A stretch of 64,000 nucleotides of DNA from contig CM037593.1 of assembly GCA_021018995.1 (NCBI GenBank), positions 13,296,088 to 13,360,087 of the forward strand, written 5' to 3'. The stretch is from Chloranthus sessilifolius. Its lineage: Eukaryota > Streptophyta > Magnoliopsida > Chloranthales > Chloranthaceae. Shown here in pieces: positions 11,476 through 21,764 of this stretch. Positions within the stretch are counted from its first letter, which is position 1. Each line of letters opens with the position of its first letter. A model generated the notes under the pieces. The model worked only from the letters and a program-made list of their open reading frames with translations. It was not told where the DNA came from and made no database searches. Made by a program: the position numbers and the translations under genes.

Positions 11476-12149
11476 TATGTTAACAAAACTGAACATATAA
11501 ATCCAGATTTCAAAACATACCTTAAGTCTCGCCTCCAATAAATTTTCAAGGAGTTCTTTTATATTCGCCTGACCCTTTCTGACCAATGAGTTGTAGTGAT
11601 TTAACTTCTGCAACTCCGCATCCCTTGAATTCAGCCGCTCTTTGAAGGAGTTGCATAGTTTCTCTACATAAGCGTAATGTTTAGCCAGGGCCTTATTCTC
11701 TCCCTCCAAATCGCTCACTCTTTGGGTGAGCTTCAAGTTCTCCAGCGTCAAATGGTAGACCCTCCTCAACAAAGAATCATTGGAGGTGGACGGTTCATTT
11801 GGCTATCTTTCATTGAGCTCTCCTTGGTGGCCCCTAGTTCTTAGTGACCCGCTCCCACATGGGACGGGCCCTTTTCGAGGGGTTCTTCTTCCACGACGTC
11901 GTCGTCATCCCATTCTTCCTCTTCAATATTCTCGACCGGAATGTAATTTCTTTTCTTCTTCGGCCGCATCTCTTCCACAGCTTTCTTGACCGATTCTTTC
12001 CTCTTCCCCCCAACCTCCTTTTGAACCTGTAGATATTCTCTTAGCACGGGTATCTCTAATTCAAAGCCCTGAGGCACGAGGGGAGCGCAAACCTTTTGAA
12101 AGAAAAGGAAATATGGTAAATAACAGAATAAAATGATCATATATATAAT

Positions 12150-12401
12150 AAATCATTCTCGATTATGTAAAGAATCGGTACCGACTATTTAATAAATCGT
12201 TATCGATTCTGTACTGAATCGCTATTGATTATTTAATGAGTTGTTATCGACTACTTATTAAGTCGTTATCGATTCCTAAATAAATCGTTATCGACTTATT
12301 AAATAGTCATTATTGATTCTATACTTAATCGTTATCGACTTACTAAGAAGTCGATACCGATTCTGTAATGAATCGTTATCGATTCTAGAATGAATCGGTA
12401 A
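12150..12401. repeat. Palindromic array 5 of the MULE
   Basis: Dyads of the same type with more diverged spacers (for example TTCTGTAATGAA and TTATTTAATAAA). It fills the intron between the DUF1985-like exon (ending 12432) and the next exon (starting 12092). The CG-containing arms are better kept than the spacers. Confidence 0.9.
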
Positions 12402-13321
12402 GTTGCTTTTTGAATTGGCAATACCTCATACCTTGCTGTCAAACATCTGTCCGTGAGTGTAACCTTTGATCCTTGGCTGCGCCCTGTCCGACCATTTCAG
12501 CAGTCGTGGGAAAGGGTCATCGAGGCCTAGCTGGGATGGCGATATATCGGGCAGGATCTCATAAGCCCACCATTGAAGTACACATATGCATCCATATGTG
12601 TTGTACGTCTTCAGGGCTTTATCCATCTCGGCTGTCTTTCTATTCATCGCACCCTTCATTATATACTTGATTAAGTCGTGGTAGATGTGCAGACCCCACG
12701 GAGTTCGGTTAAAGTTCTTCACATCATCGATGAGGTCGATGTGGTCTTCCGAAAGCTGATGGTGGGACCTGGGGAAGAGAAATATGCACAACACAAATAA
12801 AAGGGACAATTTTACGAAGTCCTCATCACTTTTCGCTCTCCAAATTGCAGCATCTATATGAGACCGGAAAATTTTTCTAGGAGGCGTTCCACGAAAGTAT
12901 TTGTGTCGAATTGTTTATTCTGCCGGTGGTTTAACGGATGGGGTATACTTTTTTGGGCCAACTACGGCAAGGCCCAGTATCAATGCAATGTCTATCTTCC
13001 GAAGATAGACATCAGTCTTCCCAATTCTTAAGTGGTTTTTTTCAACCCAAAATGTCAACATCGCATCCACCACATCGGATAGAAATCCCACACCCTTAGG
13101 CATTTGAAATATTCCACCAAAAACTAAATCTCTCAGCAACTTCTTTCAAGTTGGGGTAGCATTTTCGTAGAGACTCGAAATGGCAGTGGACGAACACTTC
13201 GCAACAGCTCGGTGTACAACCATCTTGACGGCCTTTTGAAATGAACTATAATAAAAAAGAAAGGAATGAGCCCCAAACTAACAAGGATAGTTTAAATGTT
13301 GAATGAAATGTAATATATAAA

Positions 13322-13631
13322 ACTGATATCGATTACATATAAGCTCGATATCGATTACATATGTAATCGATATCGACTCTATATGTAATCGATATCGAGT
13401 CTAAATGTAATCGTTATCGACTCTAAATGTAATCGATATTGATTCTAAATGTAATCATTATCGACTCTAGATGTAATCGATATCGAGTCTAGATATAATT
13501 GATATCGACTCTATATGTAATCGATATCGATTCTAGATGTAATCGATATCGACTCCATAGTCGTCATCGATTACATATAAAATCGCCATCGACTATTTAT
13601 ACAATCAGTATTGACTCAATATAAAGTCGCA
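13322..13631. repeat. Palindromic array 6 of the MULE (most regular)
   Basis: The clearest array: TCGATATCGA (10 bp, perfect palindrome) alternating with 12-bp spacers, of which TTACATATGTAA is also a perfect palindrome. The period is exactly 22 bp, so dyad centres recur every 11 bp. It lies in the presumed first intron of the Ulp1 gene. Confidence 0.94.
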
Positions 13632-14380
13632 ATTATCTTAAAATATTTATTTACATTGAATATATTTAATATACAGACTCAAAAGATTTCATGAAGTCGC
13701 AATTGAATCAAAATGTTTCATTTACTTTCAAAAATTTTCAATTACATTCATAATATTTCATTTACAATTAAAAATGAAAATAAAATCTGGCAGCAACATC
13801 CTAAGGAAGATTCTTCGATAAAAGCGGTCCTCCGCTTCTAACCAAAATTTAGGAAGATGGATGAAGAGCAAGTGGTGGATGGGGTGGAGAGGCGGGTGGT
13901 TCCGTCTTAAGTTTCTTTTTCTTTCTTTTATTCTTTTTCTTTTCTTCCTTCTTTTTCTTTTCTTTCTTCTGCAAAATTTCCATTACTTCATCGTACTCGT
14001 CCCACAAAAACTGCAGAGGATCTGATTCTGGTGGTGGTGGTGGGTCCCCCCATACAGGCTCGAACTTGATTGGGTTATAGTAGATTTTTTCTTCGTCGTC
14101 TGACATTGGAAAAAATATGGGCTGGTAGGGATGATAGGTTTGCTAAGTACGAACTAAACCTGTATTTAAAGCTCCTAGATGGTGGAATACGAATCGTTGT
14201 ATTAAATTTTCTCATTCTTCCAAGCTTACTTGCCATAATAGTTTTACAAAAGGGTAGTTGGCAATAAATTTAACATCGGCTGAGATAAATATAAAACCTC
14301 GTATGATTTATTATGGGTTATATCATCGAGGGTAATAATTATAGGGAAATTAATTCATATGATGGGTATTAATTATATGC

Positions 14381-14560
14381 ATAGAGAGTCGATATCGATT
14401 TTTAATAGAGTCGTCATCGACTATTTATATAGTCGATTACGACTACATATGTAATCATTATCGACTCTACATGTAATCAATAGCGACTCGATATGTAATC
14501 GGTAACGATTACATATAAGATAAATATCGATTACATATAAGATCGATATCGATTATATAT
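14381..14560. repeat. Palindromic array 7 of the MULE
   Basis: Dyads of the same type between the 5' end of the Ulp1 gene (14106) and the right TIR (from 14829), that is, in its presumed promoter region. It mirrors array 1 at the other end of the element. Confidence 0.92.
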
Positions 14561-14828
14561 GGGAAAACCTTAAAAAATTATGTCAAAATGTGCACCAAAG
14601 AGAGGAGAAAAAAATAATCTAAAGCAATGGAAGGTAATTTTAATTCCAACTTACAGATTTGGTAGCTTGAAGATTGGAGTTCTGAACGCTAGCGCCTCCG
14701 AAGCGACAACGACTCTCCACCGACTTCGAATGAAAAAGTAAAAAGTAAAAAATGTAAATAGTAATGATTTGAAAAGATGACGGCTATTTATTACATTGGG
14801 GGTAGTTTGGGCATTTCCTAAAGGCAAG

Positions 14829-14937
14829 CGTTGGCTCGGCGCGGAGCGGGTTTGTTTGGGTAAAAGTGAAACTACAGGGCTTCTGATGTAAAAGGTGTAT
14901 CTGATAGGGCCGGTCAAGTAAATTTCCCTTAAAAGAT
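14829..14937 (-). repeat. Right TIR (14829-14928) and right target duplication (14929-14937)
   Basis: The reverse complement of this segment begins GGGAAATTTACTTGACCGGC and follows the left TIR through CAGATAC, CCTTTTAC, TCAGAAGCCCTGTAG and TTTACCCAAAC. TTAAAAGAT follows immediately and is identical to the 9 bp before the left TIR. Confidence 0.96.
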
Positions 14938-16839
14938 TTAAACTTTTGTCAAAGTTAAAAGTTAAAAGGCAGTCACACTATTGCCTAAAGAAATTAACTA
15001 AATGCACCGCAATGACAAGTGTCAGTCTCGTCCTGTCCTGACTCAGCTAGGCGCGCGTGACTAATCGGGTGCATAACGGCAGAACGTGCAAAATTCGGTG
15101 CCGTGGGTGATGGCTGCAGGCCTTTGTGTCAAGGCTACAGCCTTATTTCAAGGCTTCTCAACATAAGCCAAAACCAATTCCCATGGTACCCGATGTATGA
15201 CTATCCTCTAAGGCACAAAGCATTTTTTAAAGCTTAAAACTTTAAAAGATTTTTTGCATATACCCCCTTAAGATATGTCAATATTGCATCAAATCTCCTA
15301 CATTATGAGTATTTATTCTACAATCTTTACTTTTATGTTTTTGTTTCACTAGTAAAAGTGCATGTGCGTTGCACATGTTAATATAAATGTGAAGACATCA
15401 TCGAATTCCTCTGATTTAAATGTCATATTCTAAAGATCTTTGATCTCTATCATACGACTTAACACAATAAATGGTCATCATCTCATCCATATTTGACTGC
15501 TTTGAATTATATAATAGAGATTTTATTTTATACCAATCTTTTGCATTAAACATATTTAGAATATGACCTTCAAATCCGAAGGCTAAGATGAAGTTTCTAC
15601 TTTGCATAAGTCCTCCAAATACCAAGTCTTTCCTTTAAAGGATAACTCTAATTATACCAATCAGATTTCTAAGTGTACTACATTCGAAAAATCATTAACT
15701 GATGTGAACCAGATGATAGAGATCGATTTTCTTTTCAATCTTTCACATAATGGAGCTTGAGATCAATGGTGTACCATTAGACGGTCAATTTATGATTTCT
15801 ATTGCATACATCTAAAAAAAATGATTGAAAATTATGGGGCACGCATCATACTCAAACGTGATTTTCGATCACTTTTTGGGATGTTTTATTTGTACCACAT
15901 GCAATAAAAAATTAACTGTCAGTACACTCATGATCTCAGGATCTACGATTTGGACGAAAACGACCGTTATTGCCTAATTTAAAACAGTCAATGGTATTCG
16001 GCTATGATGTCATTCAAAATTGATTTCTAATTCGATCTTCTATATGATGATCCTGAGGTAAATAGTGTACCATTAGACGGTCAATTTTTAATCTGAGTGA
16101 CACACATCCCAAAACAGTAACTGAAAACCATGTGACAAACATCATGCTCAAACATGATTTTCGATCACGTTTTGAAACGTGCAACACCTGAAATAAAAAG
16201 TTGATTGTCAGTACACCCATGATCTCATACATTATGGGAAAGATTGTGCGACAAACGATCTCCATCTTCTGATTCACAATAGTTAATGGTTATCGGTTAT
16301 AGTACCATTAAAAATTCGATCATTGTAAATAGAACGGTTCGATTTTCGTTTTAATCTTTCATCCTAAAAAATAACTGGAAACCATGTGGCACACGAAAAT
16401 ATAATCATGGGCATACCATCAAAAGGGCAAAGGGTCATATAGCTTACTAATTTTTGGAACATGTACAAGAATTTGGTTCATGCAATTGGCAGACCACCTC
16501 ATGTCATTTGACATTCAATCGATTTATTGGTTATATAGTTAAAAACTTAGAATCATTAACTATAAATCTTATAAAAATGCATGTGCATTACACATGGTGC
16601 CAAAATAAAAATTTTAACTGAAAAATGTGACAGAAGATGTATAATAATCACTTGCATCATGTATCAGTACATGGTGTCAAAATGGTGTCCCATATATAAA
16701 ATCTCTAACCTTAATTTTATATGCATGCCATCATTTTAAAGCCACTTGATTCACATGATCATCATATAAATCATATTTATGTTAAAATAATATTAAAAAA
16801 TAAAAATAAACATATAATTTAGAACTTAAAAGTAGGGTT
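14938..16839. other. Non-coding DNA with MITE-like repeats
   Basis: No gene is seen. A terminus-like segment TTTTTTGCATATACCCCC at about 15250-15345 is matched in inverse orientation near 20880-20960 and 21030-21115. Two palindromic stretches, about 15720-15960 and 16010-16320, carry phrases such as 'acggtcaatttt' and 'gtacacccatgatctca'. They belong to the MITE family seen complete at 18967-19373. CATGTGCGTTGCACATG (about 15361) and CATGTGCATTACACATG (about 16579) are two copies of another palindromic motif. Confidence 0.6.
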
Positions 16840-17440
16840 GCTAATGGGTCGTGTTAAAGGTTTGACTGTCCGATTGGTAAATGACATATACTGACCTGAC
16901 CTGGCCTGATGGTGCACCCTGATTCGACCTAATACTCGAAAGGTCAAGGGTATATGCCCAACCCGACCTAACACTTATCCCGACCTTAACCTGAAGAGTC
17001 GAGTATATATGCCCAACCCGACCTGACACCTATCCCGACCTTAACTTGAAGAGTCGAGTGCATATGCCCAACCCGACCTAACACCTGATTTGACCTGATT
17101 GAAAACACTCTATTTTATTATTATTATTACTACTACTACTACTATTATTAATTATTATATCAAATCTTGTTACTCGAGCTTAGTCGACCAAACCCAACCT
17201 GACACCTATCCCGACCTTAACCTAAAGGGTCGAGTGTATATGCTCAACCCGACCTAACAGTTGACTTGACCTGGTTGAAAACACTCTATTTTATTATTAT
17301 TATTATTAGTTATTATATAAAATCTTGTAACTCGAGCTTAGTTGACCAAATTTTTTTTTAACTCGACCCAATCATAACTATAGATTGTGTCTGACACTTC
17401 ATGCCTGACTTAGCGGAATAACCTAAGTTTAGTACCTACC
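16840..17440. repeat. Irregular tandem repeat rich in CCCGACCT
   Basis: Units of roughly 55-65 bp contain ATGCCCAACCCGACCT, CCCGACCTTAACCTGA and GAGTCGAGT, starting near 16955, 17010, 17065 and 17195. A second layer, GAAAACACTCTATTTTATTATT followed by an ATT microsatellite and CTCGAGCTTAG, occurs twice (about 17100-17185 and 17274-17345). A related GGGTCAGG/GGTCGAGTCAAG stretch lies at about 40815-40995. No coding content. Confidence 0.75.
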
Positions 17441-18757
17441 CCAATAAAAAAGTCAATCTGTTGAAAGCCCTACGTAGAAGTATCATATGTTTGTCCAAGT
17501 CATATAAAGTTAAGTGCTCCCCTAAGTCTTACGACCAACATACGTATGAGTGCAAGTTTTGGGCCGAAATTTGAATCCGATTAGGTAAGATGACAAGATT
17601 TGATCGAGGGTACATTAATCGTGGCTCAGAGGGTTTCAACTTTTCAGTAAATTATTATTTTGATAGCTTTATTAACACCCGCGGAATCTTAAAGGGCACT
17701 TATGCAAAAAACCATTGACTCTTTGTATTAGTTGATGGAGTTCATTTTTCGGCCCAATCTTCCACATAAGAGATCTTGATATCATTGGTTTACCATTAGA
17801 CGATCATTTTTTTATTTCATAAGGTGCAAATTCCAAAATATAGCCCTAAATTTACATGACATACATCATGCTCAAATTTAATTTTTGGGCTATTTTTATG
17901 TGATCTATGCCACATAATTCAAAGCAAGTCAAATATTTTATGGTAAAATTGTTAATTCTCTTAATTTTGTGAATTTCTTTGAAGGTGTTAAAAATAAGGA
18001 AGGAAAGATAACTTTTATGACAAAATTGTTAATTCTCTTAACTTTATGGGTTTCTTTGAAGGTGCTAAAAATAAGGAAAGAAAGAGAATTTATTTGGATA
18101 TCATTATTTTCGTATTCCCATTGGAAAAGAGATTCTATTTGGGTATCATTATTTGCAACCCTTAAAATTGTGACATCGTCAATATCCTCTAATGGGTATG
18201 AAATGACCGCTTTGAATTAGAAGATGGAGATCATCTTTTATCCCCATCTTTTACCTAAATGATCTTGGTATCATGAGAGTATTATTAGACCGTCGATTTT
18301 TTAAAAAATGATATTAAAATCATGTTTGAGAGTGATGTATGCTATTTGATTTTAAAGTCACTTTTTTTGTTGTGCGTCAAGTGAAATAAAAATTTTACCG
18401 CCTGATGATACAAACAGGATGTCAAGATCAACTATATAGAAGATTGAGATAAAAAATAATCTCCATCGTATGATTCAAAGCGAACAATATATTGAGACTG
18501 AAAGAGGTGAGATGAAGTTACAATTTTTTGGATGGTAAATAATGATACCCATTTTAATTTTATTGTCACACAAAGATTGAGAGAAACTATTTTAGCTTTC
18601 ATATAGTAGTAATGATAGGGATACATAAGGAAGAAGATGAGGGTAGGTGGAGTAGCTTAGGGGTATTTTGGCTTAGGGGTATTTTGTTACTAAAAATATG
18701 AAAACACTAAAATTGATAGAAATTATTTGTACTTTTACATAGTAGTAAGGATATCCC
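17441..18757. other. Non-coding DNA with diverged MITE copies
   Basis: No gene is recognised. About 18215-18490 is a palindromic copy of the MITE family of 18967-19373 (AGACCGTCGATTTTT on one side, CCGCCTGATGATACA on the other). About 17750-17930 is a second, partial copy. A short duplication of TTAGGGGTATTTTG lies near 18658-18690. The frame at 17969-18220 is an AT-rich chance ORF. Confidence 0.55.
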
Positions 18758-18966
18758 CGCTTACCATTAACTAGCCGTGAGTTTATGAACTAAGGACTAT
18801 TTTTCCCTTAATGAAACCAATATTTTAAAAATACTACCATTCTAAAAGGCCCTTCATTCATCTATATTTACAAGTCATGCCATTAAATTTTACCACCATT
18901 TTAAAAGGCCATTTATTCACCTTTATTTACAAGTCATGCCATTATAGTTTACCACCATTTTAAAAG

Positions 18967-19373
18967 GAGTACCTTTAAATCCACCCATAATATTTTTGAG
19001 TTCACCCACGTTGAAACACATCAATTGCATTGAATCAGACAATGGAGATTGTTTACAGTTCTAATCTTTCATGAGATCGATCTTTAGATCATGGGTGTAC
19101 CATCAGATGGTCGATTTTTTATTTCATGTGGTACACACCCATAAAAGTGACCTTAAAATCAATTTTAAGTGTGCACGTGATGTTAAGGTCACTTTTCTGA
19201 GATGTGTACCACACGAAATAAAACACTGACCGTCTGATGGTACGCCGATAATCTCAAGATCCATTGTGTGAAATATTGGGAGGATAAATGATCTCCATCG
19301 TTCGATTCAATTCACTCAACGTGTTTCAGCGTGGGTAAACTCAAAGATTCAGTGGGTGGAGTTAAAGATACTC
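18967..19373. mobile_element. MULE-type MITE, 407 bp, in the left arm
   Basis: It starts GAGTACCTTTAAATCCACCC and ends with the inverse of GAGTATCTTTAACTCCACCC. A 9-bp duplication TTTTAAAAG flanks it (18958-18966 and 19374-19382). The interior is itself a long palindrome (GGTACACACCCATAAAAGTG against CACTTTTCTGAGATGTGTAC). With 9-bp duplications and no coding capacity, a non-autonomous Mutator-type MITE is the best call. Confidence 0.8.
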
Positions 19374-20245
19374 TTTTAAAAGGCCCTTCATTCACCCATC
19401 ATATTCAAGACCCATCGGATAGGTGATTCCCCCATTAAAGCATGCCAACGTTTGGATGAACATTCAACAAATGAAAGATTTGTGGCAAACGATGCAATTA
19501 TTCTTGTAAAGAAAACCTTCAATCTATCCACTCAAAATACCTGACCCTCCAATTTGTTATATGATTCAAGACTCATTAGATGAAAGATCGATTGGTATTA
19601 GCCGGTACTTACCGATACAATTTTTTTCTCAGTATTGGTCAATACTTACTGATACAATTTTTTTTCTACATGTTTTTAAAAGGAGACCAATTTGGCATTG
19701 ATGGTATCGTATCTATATTAGCCGATATGTATCAGTGAAAGATGGACCAATACCTGATACCGATATTGATACCCCGAGTGCAGGTCGAATTAGCCAAACC
19801 AAATATAAGAAGCATCAAGGTTTGGCTAATCCGACCTGCACTCGGAGTATTAGTATCAGTATTAGGTATTGGTCCATCTTGCACCGATACATATCGTCTA
19901 AAATGGACACGGTACCACCAATATCAAATCAGTCATTTTTTAAAAATATGTAGAAAAAAAATTGTATCGATAAGTATTGGCCAAGACCGAGAAAAAAATT
20001 GTATCGGTAAGTATCGGCCAATACCAATCGGTCTTTCATTTGATGGGTCTTGAATCATATAGCAAATTGGAGGGTCGGGTATTTTGATTGGATCGATTGA
20101 AGGTTTTCTTTACAAGAATAATTGCATCGTTTCCCACAAATCTTCCATTGGTTGAGTATTCGTCCAAACATTGACATGCTTTAATGGGGGAATCACCCAT
20201 CTGATGGGTCTTGAATCTGATGAGTGAATGAAGGGCCTTTTAGAA

Positions 20246-20655
20246 GAGTACCTTTAAATCCACCCACTGAATCTTTGAGTTCACCCACGTTGAAACACGT
20301 TGATTGAATTAAATGGAACAATGAGAGATCATTTATCCTCTCAATATTTCACACGATGGATCTTGAGATTATCAGTGTATCATCAGACGGTCAATGTTTT
20401 ATCTCACGCGACACACATCTCAAAAAAGTGACCTTATTAGTATCACGTACACGCTTAAAATTGATTTTAAGGTCACTTTTATGGGTGTGTACCATATGAA
20501 ATAAAAAATCGACCGTCTGATAGTACACCCATGATCTAAAGATCAATCTCATGAAAGATTGGAATGATAAACAATCTCCATCGTCTGATTCAATGTAGTC
20601 GATGTGTTTCAGCATGGGTGAACTCAAATTTTGTGAGTGGATTTAAACGTAACTC
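20246..20655. mobile_element. Mirrored copy of the same MITE in the right arm
   Basis: It begins GAGTACCTTTAAATCCACCC and ends near 20655 with the inverse terminus. It occupies the position in the right arm that mirrors 18967-19373. Its presence in both arms means the MITE was there before the large inverted duplication formed, or was copied with it. Confidence 0.75.
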
Positions 20656-20868
20656 CTTTTAGAATGGTGGTAAACTATAATGACATGACTTATAAATAAA
20701 GGTGAATGAAGGGCCTTTTACAATGCTGGTGGTAAACTTTGATGGCATGACTTGTAAATATGGATGAATGAAGAGCCTTTTAGAATGGTGGTATTTTTAG
20801 AATATTAGTTTTATTAAGGGCAAAATAGTCCTTCAGCCCATAAACTCATGGCTAGTTACTGGTAAGGA

Positions 20869-21220
20869 GGTATATGAAACAGAAACACAAATGTAAGGGC
20901 TGTAGAATAAATACCCAAAACTCAGGGAGTTTGATGCAATATCGGCATAATGGTGGTATTTTTAGAGTATTAGTTTCATTAAGGGCAAAATAGTTATTCC
21001 GTCCATAAACTCATGATTAGTTAATGGCAAGGGGAGTATATGAAACAGAAACACAAAAGTACGAGTTGCAGAATAAATACCCATAACTCGGGAGGGTATA
21101 TGCAAAAAACCCAACTTTAAAATATCTAACATGTGAACAAGCTTTAAGCTGAATTTCTCCCCGGCATATAAATGTTTTTTTTTTTGTCATTTCAACATTA
21201 ATTTGGGCAAAAAGAAACCT
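20869..21220. other. Non-coding DNA repeating the outer end of the inverted repeat
   Basis: GGTGGTATTTTTAGA...TATATGAAACAGAAACACAAA...GAATAAATACCC, which ends the right arm, is repeated once more at about 20950-21115. The second copy finishes with GGGTATATGCAAAAAA, the inverse of the segment near 15252. No gene. Confidence 0.6.
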
Positions 21221-21690
21221 ATTTTCTAAATAATAACGGTTATCGATTTACTATTTGGACAAAAAAAAAATACTTTACAGATTCTCCTCGAGATACTAAT
21301 CAAACAAGAGAAATAAATTTTGAATGGCGATCATTTCTTCGTAGCCTAGTCAAACCACAAAGATTTCATTTCACATAAAATCAACCAATAAATGAATTTT
21401 TTTTCTTTTTTTTGATAATCCGGGTGTCCGGACCTCTTAGGGCACCCTATTTTCTAAATAATAACGGTTATCGATTTACTGTTTGGACAAAAAAAAAAAA
21501 CTTTTTTACAGATTCTCCTCGAGATACTAATCAAAGAAGAGAAATAAATTTCGAATGACGATCATTTCTTCGATAGCCTAGTTAAACCACAAAGATTTCA
21601 TTTCACATAAAATCAACCAGGAAATGAATTTTTTTTCTTTTTTTTGATAATCCGGGTGTCCGGACCTCTTAGGGCATCCTAAAAGAAAAC
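21221..21690. repeat. Tandem duplication, unit about 228 bp
   Basis: Two copies (about 21221-21448 and 21449-21690) share ATTTTCTAAATAATAACGG, ACAGATTCTCCTCGAGATAC and GATAATCCGGGTGTCCGGAC. They differ mainly by a few bases and poly(A) length, so the duplication is recent. No coding content. Confidence 0.9.
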
Positions 21691-21764
21691 TCTCTTTGAA
21701 AACGTATATTACAAACTGAAGTCAGTAAATGATAAATACTTATTATCAAGGGTTAAAATATCGG

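Larger units (their letters stand above)
9350..14106 (-). pseudogene. DUF1985-like / Ulp1 (C48) SUMO-protease-family gene of the MULE, decayed
   Basis: Exons on -, approximate: 14106-13850 (start MSDDEEKIYYNP, Pro- and Lys-rich); 13246-12432 (DUF1985-like, with KKLLRDLVFGGIFQMPKG, DIALILGLAVVG and NFNRTPWGLHIYHDLIKY); 12092-11800 (charged, KRKESVKKAVEEMRPKKKR, possibly a nuclear signal); about 11815-11521 (coiled coil); 11193-10727 (Pro/Glu-rich); 10671-10558; 10218-9920; about 9852-9733; and 9648-9350. The last two hold the Ulp1 triad: His (9837-9839), Asp in MIVDP (9786-9788) and Cys in QTNSCDCGVF (9524-9526). The Trp codon expected after the His is TGA (9834-9836). Other in-frame stops lie near 13144, 12915, 11797 and 9740. 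The first exon's link to the second is uncertain. Ulp1-family enzymes cleave SUMO conjugates; element-borne versions may be repurposed. The DUF1985-Ulp1 pairing is typical of plant MULEs. Confidence 0.88.
5321..14928 (+). mobile_element. Mutator-like element (MULE), Kaonashi type, 9.6 kb, complete ends
   Basis: The ends are inverted repeats of about 100 bp starting GGGAAATTTAC, flanked by an exact 9-bp duplication TTAAAAGAT (5312-5320 and 14929-14937); 9 bp is the Mutator target-site size. Inside are a MULE transposase on + (6055-8802) and, converging on it, a multi-exon gene on - (14106-9350) with a DUF1985-like region and a Ulp1/C48 cysteine protease domain. MULEs that carry a Ulp1-like gene are known from Arabidopsis (Kaonashi) and other plants. 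Seven arrays of a 22-bp palindromic repeat occupy the larger non-coding gaps. Both genes carry nonsense codons, so this copy is unlikely to be autonomous now, but its ends would suit mobilisation in trans. Confidence 0.95.
18758..20868. repeat. 2.1-kb inverted repeat (foldback-like), arms about 1.04 kb
   Basis: The left arm (18758-19800) and right arm (19819-20868) are near reverse complements around a loop of about 18 bp. The left outer end, CTTACCATTAACTAGCC, matches the right outer end read in reverse, CTTACCAGTAACTAGCC. At the centre, GAGTGCAGGTCGAATTAGCC faces GGCTAATCCGACCTGCACTC. Each arm contains a copy of the same 0.4-kb MITE in mirrored position, and a stretch with GGTATTAGCCGGTACTTACC. 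The arms differ at scattered sites. No coding region inside. Confidence 0.93.

Noticed and set aside
11780-12032. Plus-strand ORFs over the Ulp1-gene exons near 11.8-12.0 kb
   Set aside because: They are shadows of the charged Lys/Glu-rich exon on the - strand.
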